NCBI RefSeq assembly: GCF_010111755.1
Contig: NC_088960.1
Coordinates: forward strand, 1,054,001-1,118,000
Source of the DNA: Nakaseomyces glabratus
Lineage: Eukaryota; Ascomycota; Saccharomycetes; Saccharomycetales; Saccharomycetaceae
Direction of reading: 5' to 3'
Length of the DNA stretch: 64,000 nucleotides
Under the pieces are notes generated by a model, which made no database searches, had not been told where the DNA came from, and was given only the letters and a program-made list of their open reading frames with translations. The position numbers and the translations under genes are program-made. This document shows positions 59,239-64,000 of this stretch, piece by piece. Each line of letters opens with the position of its first letter. Position 1 is the first letter of the stretch.

Positions 59239-61092
59239 ATGACGACTGATTACAATTCTCTTCGCCAGGAGATTGATTCTGTCAGTGAGAAGGTAGCTGA
59301 ATTGGAGTCAAAGGTCAAAAAGAATGATGTTGACACAACAACTTCAATAGAAGATATGCTGGTTGCGATTAAAACAATAGCGTATAACCAAACTGTGTTA
59401 GAAAGCAAATTTGAAGATATATTAAAAAATCAAATGAACACAGATGTATTAGTAAACACTATTAGCTCTAGACTTGATAGAATAGCGAAAATTATACCGA
59501 CGGCCGGCAATAACGGTACTAGATCATCAACAAGTTCGACTAGTACGTACACAAATTCAAATAGCTCTGGGGTGCAAACACGAGCTTCCAGCTCTAGGCG
59601 AGTCTCTACATCTAACTCAGCTACAGTAACAAATAACCAAGCACCCGCAGTACCCGTGAAAAGAGGCCCAGGTAGACCCAGAAAGGACGGAACCTATGGC
59701 GGTGTTAGTAAAACTGCATCTTCTGCAAACTCTTCTGCTTCTAACTCAAATACCAGTAATCTCACAGCTTTGAAGAAGACACCAAATGAGGCCGAATTGC
59801 CTTTAGGAGGCAGGACAAGACTTCCTAATAATGTACCTCAGGTGTCTAAATCCAAGAGATATTTTGTAAATCCAACAGATTCTCCCCCACAGAAAACTAC
59901 AGCTACAACACATAATAGACCTGGGAGACCACCTACCAAGACTGAGGCCAAAACAGTGGCACCTGGCGAGAATCCGCCAGTGAAACGTAAAAGAGGTAGA
60001 CCACCAAAAAAGAGACCAGCTGTCGCTATTGCTGCTGCTGCAAGAAAAGAATCAAAATCAGAACTTGGCAGTCAAATCAAAACAGAGAATAAGGAAACCA
60101 ATGGAAGAAGCATATCAGACAAATCATTATCTAGTAGTGCAAATGAATCTGCGGACAGTATTATCACAAGGTTCAGAAGGAAAAGAAGATATGAACAGGA
60201 TGATGACAACGAAGAAGAAAAATCGAGCAAAATAAAAAGGGAAGACGAAGATGTAGACGAAGAAGAAGATGAGGTTGATGTCGAAGTCGAAGATGAGGAT
60301 GTCAGTGTTATTGAAAACGATGATAATAGCACTGAGGAAAATGAAGATGGCGACAGTCAGATAACGGACAATTTATATAGTAAAGAAGACCTTGATAAGA
60401 GAATAAAAGCATTCAAGTTTGGAAAGAAAGGTCCATTTTGGATGGGTTCCAGAATGACGCGTTTGGAACGGATTGAATTTCTGAAAAACAGTACACGGTG
60501 GAACTCCCACACTGAAGGTACGAGGAAAGCGCTAGCGATGGCATTAGAGTTAGAATCGAATGCCGACGACGATAATATTTCTCTAAGCGAAAAGATGTTA
60601 GAGCTGGTTGACAAGTATGAAAATGAGAACGATGATGATTATCACAGGAATATTAACCGCGATGTAAACGTTGACTCTGATGATACTACTAGCTATGAGA
60701 ATACATCTGATAGGCTGGTTAGAGCTGCACAACAAGTTACTGATAATCTAGCAGCCAGATTTTCTAAAACGAACGCATCTAATACAGAAATCAAAGAGGT
60801 AAAAAAGGATCTGCCCCGAGATGACAACTCCAATAAAGGAATCGCTATGAATCCTGTACATGAAGATGCATCCAATAATACACCAACGCATGGCTTGCCT
60901 AGTCACTCAAATGATGAAGGACCAAAGGTGCCTATAATATCAAAGGACCTATCGCAAGGACCAAATAATATGGCACAGTTAACAGATCAGAATAACCAGC
61001 CCGCTGGTGTAGATACTATAAATGAGAAAAAGGACAAATCCGATGCGGATGCTAATAACGTCATATCAAATCATTTAGCAACAAGTACATAG
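59239..61092 (+). CDS. SUM1: AT-hook protein, probable Sum1 repressor (short form)
   Basis: This 617-residue protein has an N-terminal coiled coil (about 5-85, SVSEKVAELESKVKK). Three AT hooks follow: KRGPGRPRK (about 141), RPGRPPTK (about 228) and KRKRGRPPKK (about 250). A very acidic stretch lies at about 335-370. The best-conserved-looking segment is DKRIKAFKFGKKGPFWMGSR followed by MTRLERIEFLKNSTRWNSHTEGTRKALAMALE (about 386-437). The location beside TFB1 and the GIC gene is that of SUM1, the DNA-binding subunit of the Sum1-Rfm1-Hst1 complex that represses mid-meiotic genes through MSE sites. S. cerevisiae Sum1 is much longer (1062 residues), so the call rests on AT hooks and synteny and is less firm. 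Confidence 0.65.
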   Translation: MTTDYNSLRQEIDSVSEKVAELESKVKKNDVDTTTSIEDMLVAIKTIAYNQTVLESKFEDILKNQMNTDVLVNTISSRLDRIAKIIPTAGNNGTRSSTSSTSTYTNSNSSGVQTRASSSRRVSTSNSATVTNNQAPAVPVKRGPGRPRKDGTYGGVSKTASSANSSASNSNTSNLTALKKTPNEAELPLGGRTRLPNNVPQVSKSKRYFVNPTDSPPQKTTATTHNRPGRPPTKTEAKTVAPGENPPVKRKRGRPPKKRPAVAIAAAARKESKSELGSQIKTENKETNGRSISDKSLSSSANESADSIITRFRRKRRYEQDDDNEEEKSSKIKREDEDVDEEEDEVDVEVEDEDVSVIENDDNSTEENEDGDSQITDNLYSKEDLDKRIKAFKFGKKGPFWMGSRMTRLERIEFLKNSTRWNSHTEGTRKALAMALELESNADDDNISLSEKMLELVDKYENENDDDYHRNINRDVNVDSDDTTSYENTSDRLVRAAQQVTDNLAARFSKTNASNTEIKEVKKDLPRDDNSNKGIAMNPVHEDASNNTPTHGLPSHSNDEGPKVPIISKDLSQGPNNMAQLTDQNNQPAGVDTINEKKDKSDADANNVISNHLATST

Positions 61093-62571
61093 AACAACTC
61101 GTATATATAAGAGTCTCAATACTTAAATTGCAATAGTTGAAAGTAAATCCCTATATTGTGCGGACATTGATGTAAGACTTTATTTACTTGATTAGGAAAA
61201 GTAAGTAGATCAAACCCTCTTTACACACCTAGTTTGGAGTGGTATTAGAGATACAGTTTGTATACCCCCCCCTCTCTTAGAAAGCCACTATCCATTGATT
61301 ATGTATAGCATACAAACTACCTTCGGCTTTTATGATCAAATTAAAAGATCCTTGCACCTGAAAGTGAGGTGATTGGTAAGAAATAAATCGGACCCGCTGT
61401 ATATACGCAACGTCGCTAAACTTTCTCGGAGCCATAAATATGCGAGTTAAATTTCTTTTCTAAACTGCACTACCATATCGTTATAACGGTTGCTTCATCC
61501 CCACTTCACATACAAACAGACGGGGGTACATTCGTTGTGTTTGAAGATCTTGTAATTTACTCAATTGGGTAATAAGAGCCAGTTAATGACCCTTTCTCCA
61601 CCCATTGAGAGATTCCATTACTATTCTACATTCGGTAATTCGAAACTTCGGCAACCAACGCGAAAAAGTTAAGTGATTTACATAATCGTCTTTTTTATTC
61701 TTCCACTCTGCAGTAGTTTCTTAGTGCATGTAGGAAAAGGACCATTCCCAGGCAGTATTCTCCCGCAGATCCATCCGCAGAATCTTCTGTATCCTACGGG
61801 CAAACACTCCCCAGCCGGGTAGCAAAGCATTTGCCCACAATTTTCGCGATTTGCAGCTTTTTCCTTCGCATCCGTTACTGCGTAGCTGCGCGAACGTTTC
61901 TTACTTGATCTCTGTCAAATTCCTGCAGAAAGGTTACTGTGAAAGCCAGATCAAAAGAGCCATTTTATTACCTATTCTGGTAAAATACATGCTAATTGAA
62001 AGATTGTACACCAAAAGACACACATAAAATTTCATGATCCCAGCTTACTACGCACACACAGAGAGTATTAGCTTTGGTCTTACGTGCTGCACCAATGGCT
62101 TTCGCCGTGTTTATCTCTGGATCAGAATTGTGAAAACTAAGTAGTAGTTTGAAACTATTATTGCAAGATGCGAAAAGGAGAGAGCAATGGAGATATAGGC
62201 TTGGTGCCTGCTGCAACCGACGCCATAAATGTCTTCGCTAATGTCCCAATTGTCCTTTGATCCAAACTTTAAAAATACTCTCGTAAGGGTCCTCTATAAA
62301 TCTCTTTTAACTGCAAGTTTGCTATATGCATTTGCTCTTATTTTTTTTATTGAAAACTTATATATATATGAACATGGAACAGTTCATTTGCTGTCTCTGT
62401 TACTAGGCGATTTCATCTCAAATTTCCAATTGAACACTTGATATACATTTTTTTTTAAATTTCATATCATTTCCAATTGTCTCTGTTTTAATTCTAAGCT
62501 TCACAATATTGTGAATTACTACAACGGCAATCTATAGACAGCAATAACTAATCAAGCTGAAATACCCGAAC
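61093..62571 (+). promoter_or_regulatory. 1.5-kb upstream region of the GIC gene with SBF/MBF-type sites
   Basis: CGCGAAA (61659-61665) and its reverse TTTCGCG (61842-61848) match the Swi4 (SCB-like) core, and ACGCG overlaps the first as an MCB core. The stretch 61.7-61.9 kb looks richer in G+C than other spacers. A run of eight C lies near 61265-61272. No gene was found; the frame at 62229-62441 has no domain. Confidence 0.45.
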
Positions 62572-63819
62572 ATGGCGTCCATTCAGGGAAACCAAATGTT
62601 GCCTCAGATCAAATCAATCTGGATTGATGAGGATCAAGAAGCTGAAAAGTTGTACGGTATGGCTGGTCAAACCTTGTTGCTCGACGAGTCTGACATGGAA
62701 AGCGACAATGAGGAGTTTGATGTTACTGTGCTAAACAGTGACAAACCTGTATTGAATCACAAAAAAAAAATTATGCTGCCACCTTTGGTGCCAAGATCGC
62801 CAACATACCACCGTTATAACAAAATAGCTAGCCCAGATGCCGGTAAGAAAGATAAGAAATTCTTCAGAAGCCTGTTCAAGTCTAATGGCTCTAAAAATAA
62901 AGGGTCTAATGGTGATAAAGCGATGAAGATATCGACGCCTTTTGATTTCCATCACATTTCCCACGCTTCTTTCAACAGAAATCAAAGTACTGATCTTCCA
63001 AACTTGGAAGATATTGAAAACTACTACGGAAGTGAGCAACTTAGCCAGTTAGCTGCTTCAAGAGCTACTGGCTTGAACAAAGCCTTTGTGACAAAATCAA
63101 CTGCTACTAAAGCTCCAAGCAATTTCAGCTCTTTGACTAAGAGTCAAGGGTATGGGAACTTAGCACTAAAGAAAGACAGAGTCGTGTCTAGTAGTTCCAT
63201 ATCATTAGCCCGTTCGGGTTCAGTAGCGTCATCAAATCTGTCAAATAACAATAGCTTGATGAAAAATGGTAGAGTTGTTTCAAGCTCCACAATTGCCACT
63301 TCATTATTTGACTATGAAGACCATCTATCTCCTAATCATTCGGTAGGTATGAAACCAACATTTGCTAGTCACACAACTCCAAATTTCGAAAATAAGGAGA
63401 ACAGAGATTCTGGAAATAGTGAGCTATCGATCAATTTCTTGAAGAGTTATAGCTTTCCAACATTGTTAGAAGAAGAGGAAGAAGATGCAGCGTTCGAAGT
63501 GAACAAGGCATCTGAAGACAAATTGGTTGGAAATGTTCTTGAATCTCTAATGGATTCCTGTGACAGTCTAGAATCAAAAAATGATTCTCAAACTGTTCAT
63601 CACGACATTGATGAACTTGAATCTGGAATTAAAAGACTTTCCTTTGAGAACACACCAAAAAAGATATTAACTAGAAGAAACTCTGATACACAAGTCTTCA
63701 AGAATTTTGGCGAATCTCCGCTGATCCATCACTCTCCTAAAAATATGAAATCTGCTGATGATCTCCTCACTATGTTGGATAATCAAATAAACCAAGCCTA
63801 TTCTGAAGATTACTTCTGA
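62572..63819 (+). CDS. GIC2: Cdc42 effector of the Gic1/Gic2 family
   Basis: This 415-residue protein (S. cerevisiae Gic1 314, Gic2 383) starts with the Gic block MLPQIKSIWIDEDQEAEKLYG (9-29). A basic cluster (KKDKKFFRSLFKSNGSKNKG, about 92-111) that can bind PtdIns(4,5)P2 precedes the CRIB motif ISTPFDFHHISHASF (about 120-134). The rest is Ser/Asn-rich with short conserved blocks such as FLKSYSFPTLLEEEEED. Gic proteins bind GTP-Cdc42 at the presumptive bud site and promote actin and septin polarity. Order beside SUM1 favours GIC2 (YDR309C), though its WGD twin GIC1 lies near RRP3 in S. cerevisiae, and in this merged block the two names cannot be separated. Confidence 0.9.
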   Translation: MASIQGNQMLPQIKSIWIDEDQEAEKLYGMAGQTLLLDESDMESDNEEFDVTVLNSDKPVLNHKKKIMLPPLVPRSPTYHRYNKIASPDAGKKDKKFFRSLFKSNGSKNKGSNGDKAMKISTPFDFHHISHASFNRNQSTDLPNLEDIENYYGSEQLSQLAASRATGLNKAFVTKSTATKAPSNFSSLTKSQGYGNLALKKDRVVSSSSISLARSGSVASSNLSNNNSLMKNGRVVSSSTIATSLFDYEDHLSPNHSVGMKPTFASHTTPNFENKENRDSGNSELSINFLKSYSFPTLLEEEEEDAAFEVNKASEDKLVGNVLESLMDSCDSLESKNDSQTVHHDIDELESGIKRLSFENTPKKILTRRNSDTQVFKNFGESPLIHHSPKNMKSADDLLTMLDNQINQAYSEDYF

Positions 63820-64000
63820 GGCTCTCACTAGACAAGTTCATTTTTTAATGATATATTTCAAACTCCGCATCTTATTCGCATTACATTCGTTCACGATCTT
63901 ATGGTACATTTTACTTTGACATTACTATAGAACTTATTGTCAAATACAAAACATCCTCTTTGATATTTTGTTCACACTCATTTATTGGTTAAATCTACAC
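63820..64000. other. 3' flank of the GIC gene to window end
   Basis: AT-rich non-coding DNA; no partial gene was recognised at the right edge. Confidence 0.5.

Noticed and set aside
62229..62441. 70-codon frame before the GIC gene
   Set aside because: Hydrophobic AT-rich translation with no domain; lies in the promoter.

Overview
This window is nuclear DNA from a budding yeast of the family Saccharomycetaceae. Intergenic DNA is AT-rich. Introns are rare and carry yeast signals (GTATGT donor, TACTAAC-type branch site). About two dozen proteins can be matched to Saccharomyces cerevisiae proteins by motif, length and start position. Species cannot be named from the sequence alone. Gene order fits a lineage that shares the whole-genome duplication (WGD) but kept a different set of copies from S. 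cerevisiae. Some neighbours here lie in S. cerevisiae on two WGD sister regions (RRP3 next to TFB1-SUM1-GIC2; PSP2 between LRS4 and GPI19). Several genes expected from the S. cerevisiae order are absent (TRM5, RRP4 and DYS1 between PCL5 and HTD2; SSZ1, PAN5 and RPP1 after RRP3).

Layout. 1-7.1 kb: an unrecognised gene cut by the left edge, a coiled-coil-coding fragment, SEH1, a YGL101W-type HD nucleotidase, RPL28 (one intron) and ARC1. 7.5-13.3 kb: BUD2 and a SEC14/SFH1 lipid-transfer gene. 14-30.7 kb: SSN2 (MED13), APT2-locus adenine phosphoribosyltransferase, DOT1, a YDR444W-type hydrolase, LRS4, PSP2, GPI19 and a YHR078W-like membrane protein. 32.4-55.7 kb: a long YHR-type block with NMD2 (six-base first exon), PTC7 (in-frame intron encoding a membrane segment), an unrecognised gene with an HMG-box-like stretch, PPE1, QNS1, OSH3, NOP10, ERG7, PCL5, HTD2, SSF1 and RRP3. 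55.9-63.8 kb: TFB1, a short SUM1 candidate and a GIC-family Cdc42 effector.

Functional themes are ordinary housekeeping: ribosome biogenesis and translation (RPL28, NOP10, SSF1, RRP3, ARC1, NMD2, PSP2), transcription and chromatin (SSN2, TFB1, DOT1, SUM1), polarity and Ras-type GTPase control (BUD2, GIC2), and lipid, sterol, NAD and purine metabolism (SEC14, OSH3, ERG7, HTD2, QNS1, APT2). Ribosome-biogenesis promoters carry PAC (GATGAG-type) and A/T-rich RRPE motifs, including a perfect PAC palindrome at NOP10 and a shared divergent SSF1/RRP3 promoter.

The observations most worth following are the PTC7 intron, whose length and frame let both spliced and unspliced messages be read while the first downstream YAG would cause a frameshift; the unrecognised gene between PTC7 and PPE1; the NMD2 micro-exon; and two long non-coding spacers with inverted repeats (18.2-20.0 kb and 30.7-32.4 kb). 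I found no mobile element, rRNA, confident tRNA, CRISPR array or centromere.
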